Below, in pieces: positions 24,819-34,864 of a DNA stretch of 64,000 nucleotides (within the stretch, counting starts at the first letter, position 1; every line of letters starts with the position of its first letter). Position numbers and translations under genes: made by a program. This stretch comes from Candidatus Jettenia caeni (GTDB taxonomy: Bacteria > Planctomycetota > Brocadiia > Brocadiales > Brocadiaceae). The notes beneath the pieces are model-generated. The model made no database searches and had not been told where the DNA came from. It saw nothing but the letters and a program-made list of their open reading frames with translations. The stretch is from the NCBI GenBank assembly GCA_000296795.1, contig BAFH01000001.1:388-64387 (forward strand). The letters run 5' to 3'.

Positions 24819-26242
24819 ATTTAGCGTTATTCTCATATCACTTTGTTGGCGTGGGTGGCATTGGCATGAGCGCCATCGCTCAGGTACTGAAGGAACAAGG
24901 CCACACGGTTAGTGGTTCCGATAGAAATTATGACAAACACATTACCCCTTATGTATTTTCCAAACTCCTGTCTCAAGGCATTTCACTCCACCCTCAGGAC
25001 GGTTCGGGTGTTAACGAAAACACACATTTTATCGTTATCTCTTCCGCCATCGAAGAAGAGAATCCGGATATTAAAAAAGCCCGGCTGCTTAACAAAAAGA
25101 TTATAAAACGCGCTAACCTCCTGGCTGAGATATTTAACCATAAATATGGAATTGCTATCGGAGGAACAAATGGAAAGACTACCGTAAGTTCTATGGTCAG
25201 CTATATCCTTGATTATGCCAACCTGTCCCCTACTATTATTATAGGTGGATGTATCAAAAACTATGTTGATAAAGTCCATTTAGGTAATGCAAAAACGGGC
25301 ACATCAGACATCATTGCCATAGAGGCCGATGAGAGTGATGGCAGTATCGTCTCTTATACACCACAAACATCCGTCATTACGAATGTGTCTAAAGACCACA
25401 ATACTATCGAAGAGATATCGAAGATGTTTGTAACCCTTTCGGAAAATACCAGGAAACTGCTCATTCTCAATGCCGATTGTCCTCATTTGAGAACGATACA
25501 TTTTAAGCATAAAAACATCGTTACCTATGGGTTACATAATGGCGCTGCTCTAAGCGCAAAAAATATAACTTATAAACCATTCCAAACCTTGTTTGATGTA
25601 AATGGTCAGTCTTTTGAGATACATCTTCCCGGTTCTTATAACGTATCAAACGCACTTGCAGCTATTGCCGTTGCCAGAAGTCTGAATATCCCCGATAGTA
25701 AAACATCTGTAGCGCTCAAACAATTCAGGGGTATACAGCGCAGGATGGATAGTATCGGAGAGGTTCATGGAATAAGGGTGATAGACGATTATGCCCACAA
25801 TCCGGAAAAAGTTAAGGCAGCAATACAGGCAGTAAAATTACACTATAAGCGTATTATCGCTATCTTTCAACCTCACGGTTACGGCCCTGCCAATTTTATG
25901 AAGGAAGAACTCGTAGAAGCCTTTGTTACCGCCCTCTCCTCTCAGGATATTCTCTTTATGCCGGAGATATATTATGCTGGCGGCACTGCCAGCAAAAATA
26001 TCTCTTCTGCTGATATTATTCAGCAGGTAAGCAAAGCCGGTAAAAAAGCCTTTTTTATTGAAAAAAGAGACGATATTATACCAATAATTGAAGGACAGAC
26101 CCATGAGGGTGATTGTATCCTTGTCATGGGAGCAAGAGACTATACCCTTACTGAATTTTGCGAAAAAATCCTGCAGGGTTTGATACAGAAAAAGATGCTG
26201 AAGAATTATAGCATCCAGGAGATGAAACAGAACAGAATATGA
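24641..26242 (+). CDS. murC: MurC-type UDP-N-acetylmuramate ligase
   Basis: The catalytic part is a Mur ligase: GVGGIGMSAIAQVL (N-terminal nucleotide-sugar fold), GSDRN, the P-loop IGGTNGKTTVSSM (usually GTHGKTTT), the carbamylated-lysine region EADESDGS, and DDYAHNPEKVKAAI in the C-terminal domain. It would add L-alanine to UDP-MurNAc, although DYAHNP and GTNGKT are variants that leave room for a MurC-like paralogue. The frame opens with TTG at 24641 and first encodes about 55 residues of an 8-residue KE-rich repeat. A more orthodox start would be the TTG at 24809, directly before the ligase fold. The start is therefore uncertain. Confidence 0.85.
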   Translation: MAKKETERFVKEETERLAKERTEEFVKGEMERLRKGRTEGLIKGCPGELVKGDGEDLGRNLALFSYHFVGVGGIGMSAIAQVLKEQGHTVSGSDRNYDKHITPYVFSKLLSQGISLHPQDGSGVNENTHFIVISSAIEEENPDIKKARLLNKKIIKRANLLAEIFNHKYGIAIGGTNGKTTVSSMVSYILDYANLSPTIIIGGCIKNYVDKVHLGNAKTGTSDIIAIEADESDGSIVSYTPQTSVITNVSKDHNTIEEISKMFVTLSENTRKLLILNADCPHLRTIHFKHKNIVTYGLHNGAALSAKNITYKPFQTLFDVNGQSFEIHLPGSYNVSNALAAIAVARSLNIPDSKTSVALKQFRGIQRRMDSIGEVHGIRVIDDYAHNPEKVKAAIQAVKLHYKRIIAIFQPHGYGPANFMKEELVEAFVTALSSQDILFMPEIYYAGGTASKNISSADIIQQVSKAGKKAFFIEKRDDIIPIIEGQTHEGDCILVMGARDYTLTEFCEKILQGLIQKKMLKNYSIQEMKQNRI

Positions 26243-26634
26243 TGCAAGAGGTAGGGTAGAGATATACTCAAGAGGTTCACAATTTGTGATTTATAAACTT
26301 GATACCTGGTAACCATAATCTTACGGGATGGCACGGACAAGCTATGCTTGTCCGTGTTTTTGTATACCGTTTCATGCTTTTTCACTTGTAATGATTAGAC
26401 TTGTATTATCTATTCAAAATAGACAATTCGTAACCAATGCTGTGCTAGTTCAACACGGACAAACAAAGTTTGTCCGTGCCACCCTGTTATTAAGGAAAAA
26501 TTCATATTTTATGAGCATCTTGAGTATAGTGCTGGTGCATTCGGCGTAAAAACCAACGCCTTAATCTACCCTACTCATAACTATAGCATATCTTAAGTTT
26601 TGTAGGGCAACTCTTTAGTATTGGTTCTCCTGAA
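26243..26634. repeat. inverted mosaic repeat between two convergent genes
   Basis: Two copies of the CACGGACAA / TTGTCCGTG hairpin (about 26334-26358 and 26453-26478) face each other, flanked by GGGATGGCACGG and CCGTGCCACCCTG. The whole 26325-26490 segment is thus a large inverted repeat with a unique centre. No gene is supported. Confidence 0.65.
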
Positions 26635-28023
26635 TTAAGCTCTTTCTATGGTTTGCAAAAAATGTCGTGCTAAATTTGGATTGGTTGCAAAGTGGACATG
26701 GGTGTAGGCGGCCAACACACGGTCAGTAAAGAGGCCATCCGGATGTGATGTCTTATCACCATATTTAGAAACATTGTATGCATATGATGTACCTTCGGGC
26801 ACATGCAGCGATGACCAGTGAAATTCATGCGCTCTGAACACATCGCCCTTTTGACACAAAAGATTATCATGCATTGCCTGAACATTACTGTAGCCTAATC
26901 CCTGCCGCTTATTCTCCATCCTCGTTGCGCCTTTCAGTATCCCGCACATCTCATGCGTTTTCCCTTTAAAATCTACCAAATGCTCAAGCAGATACATCAT
27001 CCCCCCGCATTCTCCATATATGATCGCGCCTTTCTTATGGGCCTTCCGTATCGATTCCTTCATTGTTGTATTCGAAGCAAGCAATGCGGCATGAAGTTCC
27101 GGAAATCCACCGCCAATATATAAGCCTTTGATATCAGCGGGTATATATTTATCATACAAGGGACTGAAGTACGTAAGCTCCGCACCGTACAATTCCAGGA
27201 GATCAAGATTATCCTGATAATAAAAATTAAACGCCTCATCCGAGGCAACAGCAATCCTGAAATGAAACCTCTTATCTATTTCCCTGAATACCGTCCTCTC
27301 AAATGCAGGGAGGCTGTTTGGCGCAGATGCAATACTGAGTAATACATCAATATCAACCGTAGCCGACAGTATATTTCCAATTTTTCGGTACGTTGACTTT
27401 GAGAATTCCTGCTCTACTGATGGCACCAGACCCAGGTGACGTTCCGGTAATGCTATCTCCTCATCAAACGGCAGGTATCCCAGCACAGGAATATTGCAAT
27501 TTTCTTCGATAGATTTCCTGAGAGAAGTGTAATGACGTTCACTTCTCACCCGATTTAAAATCACACCCTGGATTTTCACCTCTCTGTCAAAATGTTTATA
27601 TCCCAGGATAACAGCGCCCGCGCTTCTTGACATCCCTTTTGCGTCCATTACCAGTATTACGGGCATATTCAATATCCTGGCAAGATGCGCTGTGCTTCCG
27701 AACTCCGTTCCATCCAGGCAGCCATCGTAGAGACCCATCACCCCCTCGATCACAGCTATATCCGAGTCCATGAAAGCATGCCCGAACAATTCCAAACAAA
27801 CATCCCTGCTCATAAGCCATGTATCAAGGTTGCGGGAGGGACGTCCGGTAACAGCCATATGATGTAAGGGATCAATATAGTCAGGTCCTGCCTTAAAACC
27901 TTGCACCTTATATCCCTTCTCCATGAGTGCAGACATCAGGCCAAGGGTGATAGTTGTTTTTCCTACCCCGCTGTGTGTTCCGGCGATTAATATTCTTGGA
28001 AAATCAGGTAACATATGATTCAT
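26635..28023 (-). CDS. cbiA: cobyrinate a,c-diamide synthase
   Basis: The N-terminal amidotransferase ATPase domain has the P-loop GTHSGVGKTTITLGL, followed by KAGPDYIDPLHH and NLDTWLM. The C-terminal GATase1 domain has the nucleophile Cys in YGECGGMMYL and the His in HVHFATNP. This is the CbiA/CobB layout, which amidates two carboxylates of the corrin ring in B12 synthesis. I set the start at 28023 (MNHMLPDF) because AAAAAAGGACTT precedes it; the open frame extends upstream to 28110, but that part is repeat-derived sequence. No other cobalamin genes and no cobalamin riboswitch are visible nearby. Confidence 0.93.
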   Translation of the reverse strand: MNHMLPDFPRILIAGTHSGVGKTTITLGLMSALMEKGYKVQGFKAGPDYIDPLHHMAVTGRPSRNLDTWLMSRDVCLELFGHAFMDSDIAVIEGVMGLYDGCLDGTEFGSTAHLARILNMPVILVMDAKGMSRSAGAVILGYKHFDREVKIQGVILNRVRSERHYTSLRKSIEENCNIPVLGYLPFDEEIALPERHLGLVPSVEQEFSKSTYRKIGNILSATVDIDVLLSIASAPNSLPAFERTVFREIDKRFHFRIAVASDEAFNFYYQDNLDLLELYGAELTYFSPLYDKYIPADIKGLYIGGGFPELHAALLASNTTMKESIRKAHKKGAIIYGECGGMMYLLEHLVDFKGKTHEMCGILKGATRMENKRQGLGYSNVQAMHDNLLCQKGDVFRAHEFHWSSLHVPEGTSYAYNVSKYGDKTSHPDGLFTDRVLAAYTHVHFATNPNLARHFLQTIERA

Positions 28024-29049
28024 AAGTCCTTTTTTACTGTAAGAAATTATCAGGGAGATAAGAATTTCAATTCTGCAGGGCAACCCTTCAGAGTTGCTAT
28101 CCCGGCGCATGTATTTTGGCAGGGAAGCAAGGCTAAAGCCTTGCCCTACGTCGCAGACACCGTTTTTTATGAGGAGAGACCGTAAGTTTTTACATCTCTA
28201 CTGCTAAAGGCAGCCTGGTTTAATACGAAAAGATTTCAAAGCAATTCCGGAGTAACAAGGCGTACCTTGCCACTACACATTATGAAAGTAAAGCATTGTA
28301 CATTGCCAGTCGCCATAGGAAGACGGTTCCTACCTTTGTGATCTGAAGGTCATCAAAGTCCTCATGAGACTTCGTACCTTTCTTTAAAAGTCAAAAACAT
28401 GAGCTTCTGGTTTCTCTCGTGGCGTATTCTAGCTGAAATTTGTAGTTCAATCAATAAGATTAAACTAAACAAAATATAATACAGTATTTACCCTATAAGA
28501 ACAACGAGAATTGCTCAGTCCGTTTTGGGTGGCGCTGACAAATTCTGTTTGTCAGTGTTTTCTCTTCCCTATCCCTGTGTGTATTCAAACAGGCACGGAC
28601 AAACCCTGTCCCTGTATATCTTGAACAGGGATGGTTTGTCCGTGTTCAACCTGAGAGATGCGGTTATAGTCACAAGGTAAGATTTATTTTACTTATTAAG
28701 GTGACACATATGCCCATAATCCCCCTTGATCCCCCTTTAAAAAAAGGGGAAATGGTGAATGTTTTAAAAAAGGGGGAAAAGAAAGAAGTCTCCCTTTAGG
28801 AACTTATCCTTACCCATAAACCAGACTGCCCTGGGCAGCAGCTCATAAGAAAACAGCATGGCGTAGGGCAAGGCTTTAGCCTTGCCTCCCCGCCTGAATA
28901 CATGCGCACGGGATGGCAACCCTGGAATTGTTTTGTAAACCAAATACTCTCCCGTGTATTGATCAATCTTTACCATGTACACAAAGGAGAGACGCAAGAT
29001 GTTGCGTCTCTCCAGGGGAATGAATCCACCCCTAAATCCCCTCCCAAGA
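28024..29049. repeat. 1-kb non-coding region with several repeat modules
   Basis: Modules seen: the GCAGGGCAACCCTTCAG ... GGCTAAAGCCTTGCCCTAC unit (about 28075-28146), a GACAAATTCTGTTTGTCAGTG hairpin (28529-28557), an ACGGACAAACCCTGT hairpin (about 28592-28645), a CCCCCTTGATCCCCCTTTAA module (about 28721-28780), and a second GGCAAGGCTTTAGCCTTGCC unit (about 28867-28920). The 28160-28520 part shows nothing recognisable. Confidence 0.6.
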
Positions 29050-30763
29050 GAGACTGTGTCATAATTACCCAGAAAGGGTTGGATTCGTTCTTTAATCAGA
29101 GAGAAAAATACTCTCGGTGAAACATGATCTGCATATGTGTCTCAAAAAGACATCGTTTTTTTCATACCCTGTAGATAATGAGGCATCTTCCCTCAATCTC
29201 TTAGCTCTGCAATGCCATGAATCCTCCTATAAGCTCTCTCACACCTCCCAGTAACGTAATCATTCGTACGATATTAAAACAGGTTGCTGCGACTGATATC
29301 TCCGCCCGTGCTCCTTCTCGTCCCCGTACCAGAAAGCTCGTCATCCCCAGATTCCTCCTGATATGACCAAACGGATGTTCAACCCGTGCCTTCCGTTTCT
29401 TGTAGATCTCTTGAGACTCTGGGTGCTCATACTGCCTCTCCAGTTTCTCCTTGACCTCTTCCTGAGATAACCGAACTATCTTTCTCCCCCTCGGGAAATC
29501 TGTACACTGACCATACTGCTTGCACTTCTTACACACGACAGCATCCGGTATCCGGTATGCTATCTTTTTGTCTCCCTCGTGTTTCCCTTCATACACGAGC
29601 TTCTGCCCTTCCGGACACCAGTAACAGTCGTGCTCTTTGTCATAGACAAATTTATCCTTACCAAAGGGCTTTTCTTCTGGATTATGCAGTGCTTGCCGCT
29701 GCGATGGAACTATGACTGTTGTCCCCCTCCGGTCTATCTTCTCGAGCTCTTCGGTATCTGCATAGCCTGCATCTGCACATCCAACCTTACATCCCTTCCC
29801 GGTCACCTCTTCCGCTTGAGTAATCTGATGGGCAAATTGGTTTACATCACTCGTCTCGCTGACGGCATCAACATGCACAATAAGACTATGCTTCTCATCC
29901 ACAACGCTTTGCACATTATAGCTCGCATGGGAACCTTGTACGCTTCTCATCAGGGCACTCTCCGGATCGGTCTGGTTTATCGTTTTCGGCCTTTTCCCTT
30001 TTTCCTCTTCCTCTTTAAATCGATTCAACATCTCCCGTATCCGGGTACGATACTCTTCGTTCTCTACCAGCTCTTTCTCCAGCTTTATCCATGAACCCTG
30101 TTCTTTCTCTTTCTCATCAATTCGTTCACATTCCTCAAGCAGTTCATCTATCCGCTTATCAACCTCTGCCAAGTGTTCCTCGTAGTGGTGCTTTGTGTGA
30201 TTTCTCGTACGAGATGCATTTGCCCTGATCTTTGTTCCATCTACAAAGAGTACATTGCCATCGAGTAAGTCTAATTCCATACACATCCGAGTACATTGCT
30301 TGAGAATTCTTTTAAGGGCTTCTGTGTTCTTACGGCGAAACTCCGCTATGGTTTTATGATCAGGAGTAAGTCCTCCCAGAAGCCAGATAAACGATACATT
30401 ATGATACAGAGCTCTCTCGAGTTTCCGGGAACTCTTCCATCCATACGAATAGCCGTAGACAAATAATTTGAGCATGACCCGGGGATCATACTCTGTGTTA
30501 CCAACTTTATGAGGATTCATCTCCATACCAAGTTCTTTCAAATCCAGTGCATCAACAAACGCATCATATACCCTTACCGGGTCATCGGGACCAACATAGT
30601 CCTCGATGCTTTTGGGTAATAATGCTATTTGATAACGATTCCCATATCGATATGCCATTATTCCACCTCCTTTTTAGGGGTATATTCTATCACATCCCGC
30701 ATTCTTTATCTCTCCGAGAGTCCGCTTTTTTATAAAAAATTTTGATAATTACGACACAGTCTC
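29050..30763 (-). mobile_element. IS1182-family insertion sequence, apparently complete
   Basis: Terminal inverted repeats GAGACTGTGTC(A/G)TAATTA are at 29050-29067 and, inverted, at 30746-30763, one mismatch in 18. A single intact transposase lies between them. The element sits inside the recurring CCCACCCCTAAATCCCCTCCC module. I could not identify a convincing target-site duplication. Confidence 0.85.
29201..30658 (-). CDS. IS1182-family transposase
   Basis: This 485-residue protein has an N-terminal DUF772-type domain (YDPRVMLKLFVYGYSYGWKSSRKLERA, LTPDHKTIAEFRRKN). The DDE catalytic domain carries the first Asp in FVDGTKIRANAS, the second in CADAGYADTEELE, and the Glu in the region RVEHPFGHIRRNLGM. 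A cysteine cluster (CYWCPEGQ ... CKKCKQYGQC) lies between, as in the family. No frameshift or premature stop is seen, so it is probably functional. The AGGAGG site just before the ATG is strong. Confidence 0.93.
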   Translation of the reverse strand: MAYRYGNRYQIALLPKSIEDYVGPDDPVRVYDAFVDALDLKELGMEMNPHKVGNTEYDPRVMLKLFVYGYSYGWKSSRKLERALYHNVSFIWLLGGLTPDHKTIAEFRRKNTEALKRILKQCTRMCMELDLLDGNVLFVDGTKIRANASRTRNHTKHHYEEHLAEVDKRIDELLEECERIDEKEKEQGSWIKLEKELVENEEYRTRIREMLNRFKEEEEKGKRPKTINQTDPESALMRSVQGSHASYNVQSVVDEKHSLIVHVDAVSETSDVNQFAHQITQAEEVTGKGCKVGCADAGYADTEELEKIDRRGTTVIVPSQRQALHNPEEKPFGKDKFVYDKEHDCYWCPEGQKLVYEGKHEGDKKIAYRIPDAVVCKKCKQYGQCTDFPRGRKIVRLSQEEVKEKLERQYEHPESQEIYKKRKARVEHPFGHIRRNLGMTSFLVRGREGARAEISVAATCFNIVRMITLLGGVRELIGGFMALQS

Positions 30764-30973
30764 AGAGGGGAAGGAACACACCCCCAACCCCCTCTCAAGA
30801 GGGGAGTATAAAAGTCCCCTCTCGGGAGGGGATTTAGGGGTGGGTAAAAAGTCGTTGGGTTTTGCCTTTTAAAACCCAACCTAATTAAATGCATAGGAAT
30901 TTCAATTCCGTAGGGAAACCCTTCAGGGTTGCTCTTACCCAGGTGCATTCCAACGGGGAAGCAAGGCTAAACC
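30764..30973. repeat. mosaic repeat right of the IS1182 copy
   Basis: It contains a CCCCCTCTCAAGAGGGG / CCCCTCTCGGGAGGGG pair, a GGGTTTTGCCTTTTAAAACCC palindrome, and the CATAGGAATTTCAATTCCGTAGGG ... GAAGCAAGGCTAAA unit. That unit is interrupted at 30977 by a MITE and resumes after 31093. No gene is supported. Confidence 0.65.
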
Positions 30974-30977
30974 TAAA

Positions 30978-31093
30978 CAGTCTGTCCGAGAATGCAATTG
31001 ACTCACATGCCATACTAAATATTGTTATCGTGCTAATATTTTGTTAGCATATAGCATAGGATTTGCCGTGTGAAAGCATTCTCGGACAGACTG
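30978..31093. mobile_element. 116-bp MITE with 19-bp terminal inverted repeats
   Basis: The ends read CAGTCTGTCCGAGAATGC and, inverted, GCATTCTCGGACAGACTG, a perfect match. The element is flanked on both sides by TAAA (30974-30977 and 31094-31097). It has no coding capacity. It splits a GCAAGGCTAAA / AAAGCCTTGCCCTAC repeat unit that is uninterrupted at 28133-28146, which gives the pre-insertion state. Its mobilising transposase is not evident in the window. Confidence 0.8.
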
Positions 31094-31097
31094 TAAA

Positions 31098-31424
31098 GCC
31101 TTGCCCTACGGTTTCATAAAAAATAAAAGTCGCCAAAGGCCTAATTAGATTTTCCTGCCTAATCCCGTAGGGATGTCATGATTATAGCAAAAACAGAGAG
31201 AAGGATTGTGAACCCCGAAGGGGTGACATGGGATATCCGCTTAGAGATGTCACCCCTTCGGGGTTGAATGCGGTATGTTCGGCTTCATACAAAATGTCCT
31301 ATAGCCCCACAGGAGCGGCATGCTTTTTTTATGTATCAAACACATGGATAACCTCGGAGTTCTTCAGAAATTACACCTTATCAGATCGCTTCTGCGGAAG
31401 TTCTTTGGGTATTGAAATTTCATT
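31098..31424. repeat. repeat-rich intergenic region
   Basis: After the end of the split unit (GCCTTGCCCTACGG), 31149-31272 holds TAATCCCGTAGGGATGTCATG and an inverted pair AACCCCGAAGGGGTGACAT / ATGTCACCCCTTCGGGGTT. The same modules recur near 34240-34345. No gene is supported. Confidence 0.6.
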
Positions 31425-32747
31425 TTAACACTTATAGATCTTTTTACTCTTTATGCCATTCCTCTCAAACGCATTTCTTGTATCCACAATATGTTCTGCA
31501 TGCCTTTCTATAAAAGCATAGTCATACAGGGAATGGTCTGTCAAAAGAAGTGTAATATGCGCCTTTTTTAAAACCTCCTCGGTAAGCGCAACAGAACTCA
31601 TATCAATATCAGGATAATGACGATGCCCCCTGCACTCGGGAACGTATGGGTCGTGGTATATCACATTCGCGCCATTTTTCTTTAAGAGCTGAATAATACG
31701 CAACGATGGTGATTCCCGCTGATCATCCACGTCTTTTTTATACGCCGTTCCTAACACAAGGATCTGAGAACCATGCAGAGCCTTCCCGATGGTATTTAAA
31801 ACCTGCCCGACCCTCTCAACGACATAATACGGCATATTCGTATTTATCTCTCCTGCAAGCTCTATAAACCTGGTTGAAAATTCATACTCCCTTGCCTTCC
31901 ATGTCAGATAAAACGGGTCTATCGGGATACAGTGCCCGCCAAGCCCCGGTCCCGGATAGAAGGCCTGGAATCCGAAAGGTTTCGTTTTTGCTGCTTCTAT
32001 CACCTCCCATACATCAATTCCCATCTTATCAAAGAGCATCTTGAGCTCATTGACAAGGGCAATATTCACTGCCCGGTAAATATTCTCAAGCAGCTTTGTT
32101 GCCTCAGCAACCTTTGTTGATGATACCGGTATGGTTTTGACAACGACTGAATCATACAGCGCCCTGGTAGCCGCAAGGCATTTTTCTGTATAGCCGCTTA
32201 CTATCTTTGGAATAGTTGAGGTAGAAAAATCCTTCCGGTTCGGGTCCTCTCTTTCAGGAGAGAATGCCAGATGGAAGTCTTCACCCGCCTTTAAACCCGT
32301 CTCTTCCAATATCGATCTCATATCCTCATCCGTAGTACCCGGATAGGTAGTTGATTCAAGAACGATTAACTGCCCCTTCCTGAGATACTGAGCAATGGTT
32401 CTTGTCGTGCCGAATACATAGGTCATGTCTGGCTCACGGTTTTTATTCAGAGGGGTTGGAACGCAGATGATAATACAATCCATATCGGAAAGTTTCGAGA
32501 AATCGGAAGTGGGAGAGAATCGCGACCCGTTGGCCATGATCCGTGAGCTATCGATATGTTTGATATAACTCTTTCCTTGTTTTAGTAATGCTACTTTTTT
32601 ATCATCGATGTCGAAACCTGTTACCGGAAAACCTGCCCTGCAGAATTCAATGGCAAGGGGAAGACCCACGTAGCCAAGACCGATAATACCGATCAGAGAT
32701 TGTTTGGTTTGAATTTTTTCGAGTAAACTTCCTGGAATTCTATTCAT
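31425..32747 (-). CDS. UDP-N-acetylhexosamine 6-dehydrogenase (WbpA/WecC type)
   Basis: This 440-residue protein belongs to the UDP-glucose/UDP-HexNAc dehydrogenase family: IGIIGLGYVGLPLAIEF (NAD binding), the substrate-loop GEDFHLAFSPEREDPN, the catalytic Cys in GPGLGGHCIPIDPFYLTWKA, and the C-terminal domain with LGTAYKKDVDDQRESPSL. It oxidises C6 of the amino sugar to a uronic acid with two NAD+. The GGHCIPIDPFYLTWKA pattern is closest in my memory to WbpA (UDP-GlcNAc), but with WecB- and WecG-type genes nearby a UDP-ManNAc dehydrogenase role is equally plausible. It starts 195 bp from the end of the wecG-like gene. Confidence 0.88.
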   Translation of the reverse strand: MNRIPGSLLEKIQTKQSLIGIIGLGYVGLPLAIEFCRAGFPVTGFDIDDKKVALLKQGKSYIKHIDSSRIMANGSRFSPTSDFSKLSDMDCIIICVPTPLNKNREPDMTYVFGTTRTIAQYLRKGQLIVLESTTYPGTTDEDMRSILEETGLKAGEDFHLAFSPEREDPNRKDFSTSTIPKIVSGYTEKCLAATRALYDSVVVKTIPVSSTKVAEATKLLENIYRAVNIALVNELKMLFDKMGIDVWEVIEAAKTKPFGFQAFYPGPGLGGHCIPIDPFYLTWKAREYEFSTRFIELAGEINTNMPYYVVERVGQVLNTIGKALHGSQILVLGTAYKKDVDDQRESPSLRIIQLLKKNGANVIYHDPYVPECRGHRHYPDIDMSSVALTEEVLKKAHITLLLTDHSLYDYAFIERHAEHIVDTRNAFERNGIKSKKIYKC

Positions 32748-32941
32748 GTATTTTGTAAATGCGTGGTTAACATTACCTCCCCGGGTTATCTATATCTCTT
32801 GAAATAACTCATGAGAAATCATCCTCCAGAAACCGTATACTATAGATAAGGTGTATCCTATTGTCTAGATAATTTTATGGTAAATATTTGTGCTGGTTTT
32901 CAGACCCCGCCAGAATTAGTTTTACAGAACAGGGTAATTTT

Positions 32942-33757
32942 TTACAACATAATCCTTCTGATCAAGGCTAATAAACATTTCTCGAATAAAGCCCTTACCA
33001 GCATCCAGGCAAAGACGGTATTTGTCACCAGATATCTCCTCCACATTCTTTTGGGCTCACTCAAGAATCTGAAAAACCACTCTAACCCAATCCGTTGCAT
33101 CCATACAGGGGCGCGTTTTACCTTCCCTGCTACAACGTCAAAACTCCCGCCAACCCCCATAGTAAAGGGTACTCCAAGAGAATCGAGGTATTTATTCAAG
33201 AATAATTCTTTTTTAGGACTACTCATTGCCACGAATAGTATATCAGCATGAGAATTTTGAATATTTGCAACAATTTCGCTTTCTTCTCTCTCGGAGAAAT
33301 AGCCGTTCCTGTAACCAGCAATTTCAAGGTTAGGATATTGCGTATACCATACGTTAACTACCGCTTTAATAACTTCTTCGCTGGCACCTAAAAGATATAC
33401 CCTGTATCCTTTCCATGCGGCATGCTTTATCAGATCTTGCATCAGATCAATCCCGGCAACCCGTTCCGGCACATAAAAGTTCATCAGTTGCGCTCCCCAC
33501 ACAATTCCCTGGCCATCAACATTTATCAGTCCACAGGAGTTAATAATTTCCCGTAAACGGTTATCTTTTTGCATCATTACCAACTTCGCAACATTTATCA
33601 CTACATGCTGGGTTACTTCACGATTTTTGATTATTTCATCTATGCGCCCAAGTGTCTCTTCCATAGTCAGAGGATCAATATGAGCGCCGAAAAAATTAAA
33701 CCTTTTCCGGATATTAAGATCATTCCCCGTCTTATTTTCTTGGGCTATTTTGCTCAC
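32942..33757 (-). CDS. WecG/TagA/CpsF family glycosyltransferase
   Basis: This 271-residue GT26 protein has the conserved core: THVVINVAKLVMMQKD (usual TxNxxH region), NVDGQGIVWGAQL with the conserved Asp, RVAGIDLM, YLLGASEEVI, and the late motif GVPFTMGVGGSFDVVAGKVKRAPVWMQRIGLEWFFRFLSEPKR. Family members transfer ManNAcA (WecG) or ManNAc (TagA) to a polyprenyl-diphosphate-linked GlcNAc. The conserved C-terminus, which mediates membrane association in TagA-type enzymes, is present. The UDP-HexNAc dehydrogenase lies downstream and the wecB gene further upstream. Confidence 0.9.
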   Translation of the reverse strand: MSKIAQENKTGNDLNIRKRFNFFGAHIDPLTMEETLGRIDEIIKNREVTQHVVINVAKLVMMQKDNRLREIINSCGLINVDGQGIVWGAQLMNFYVPERVAGIDLMQDLIKHAAWKGYRVYLLGASEEVIKAVVNVWYTQYPNLEIAGYRNGYFSEREESEIVANIQNSHADILFVAMSSPKKELFLNKYLDSLGVPFTMGVGGSFDVVAGKVKRAPVWMQRIGLEWFFRFLSEPKRMWRRYLVTNTVFAWMLVRALFEKCLLALIRRIML

Positions 33758-34496
33758 GCTATGATTTAACCTTTAAAAAATTATATCATCATGTTACGAC
33801 TTCAAGGTTCATAGAGAAAAAACTATACCAACGACCACAATCATAAAAATAAAAGGCATAACTCCTTGTATTATTTCAATATAGAGAAAATAAAGTGTTT
33901 ACAAGGGATAAGAAAAGAAAATACTATGGATGTTAGGAAGGTAACACTAAGAGGTAAAAACAAGAAAAAATGAATTGTTTAACTGTTTACAGAATTGGTG
34001 GTTATATAAAAAACTAAAAAACTAACACCATACTGTTAGCTTTCTAACATTTCTTGTAACCTTATATAATGTGAAGAATTACGTAGTTATATGAGGCTGC
34101 CTTTGATAGCAGGGGCAGGTTTTCAAATCCACCCTCTACTCATGAAAAATAGAGACATCAGTTCAAAGTTCCCATGGGGTTATCTCATGTCTCGCTATAA
34201 AAGACGAATAGAGATAAAATATACCTTACCATGAAATCCTGAAGAGATGACATTCATGCAGACATCCCATGTCACCCCTTCGGGGTTGAAGGGCTTTTTT
34301 CTTCTTTTTCTATAATCATGACATCCCTACGGGATTAGGCAGGAAAAGGAAAGGAGAGATGCAAGATCTTGCGTCTATCCAGCGAAATGAACCCACCCCT
34401 AACCCCTCCCGGGAGGGGAATAAAAGCTGGTCCTCGACCCGATCGGGGAAAGTCCCCTCCCGGGAGGGGTTAGGGGTGGGTAAATCGGCACATGTA
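33758..34496. other. non-coding region, then repeat modules
   Basis: 33758-34230 shows nothing recognisable. 34240-34345 repeats the GACATCCCATGTCACCCCTTCGGGGTT and ATGACATCCCTACGGGATTAGG modules of 31149-31272 in the opposite order. 34383-34485 is a CCCACCCCTAACCCCTCCC module and its inverted copy. No gene is supported. Confidence 0.55.
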
Positions 34497-34864
34497 TCAA
34501 GCTAAGAATAGTGTCCCATGGGAAGGAGGCTATCCCCCTGGAGAAAGAGCAATGTGTGTGCATGTTCCCCTCTAATCCCCCCTAACCCCCTTTAAAAAAG
34601 GGGGAAAGAAGGATAAACTTAGAAAAGGAGGAAGGATTTCCTTTTGAGAAAAATTTGCCTGATCAAACATAGCAAACTTTTCTCCATTTTCTAAAGCATT
34701 CACTATTTCCCCATTTTCTCAAGGGAGACTAAGGGAGATTATGCATTTCCCCTTTTCTAAAGGAGGACCAAGGGGGATTATACATTTCCCCCTTTTTTAA
34801 AGGGGGACTAAGGGGGATTATGGGTGGTTTGTTATTCTTCACCGTTTCCCTATTTTAGCTTGAT
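34497..34864. repeat. long dispersed repeat, copy 1 (about 370 bp)
   Basis: It starts TCAAGCTAAGAATAGTGT and ends CCCTATTTTAGCTTGAT. It is near-identical in order and content to 40708-41078, with small indels in the CCCCTTTAAAAAAGGGG tracts. The terminal words TCAAGCTAA and TTTAGCTTGA are inverted repeats of each other, which suggests a discrete unit rather than a chance duplication. A partial third copy lies near 63515-63765. Confidence 0.75.

Noticed and set aside
26328-26549. 73-codon plus-strand frame
   Set aside because: It consists mostly of the CACGGACAA hairpin repeats and has no protein-like features.
28024-28760. Possible cobalamin riboswitch upstream of cbiA
   Set aside because: No B12-box on the minus strand. 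A GCCACT-like word exists only on the plus strand inside a repeat-like context.
29020-30790. Target-site duplication of the IS1182 element
   Set aside because: Short AGAG-like words flank both ends, but they are not distinguishable from the surrounding AG-rich repeat.
31228-31428. 66-codon plus-strand frame upstream of the dehydrogenase stop
   Set aside because: It is built from dispersed repeat sequence (GTCACCCCTTCGGGGTT) and has no ribosome-binding site.
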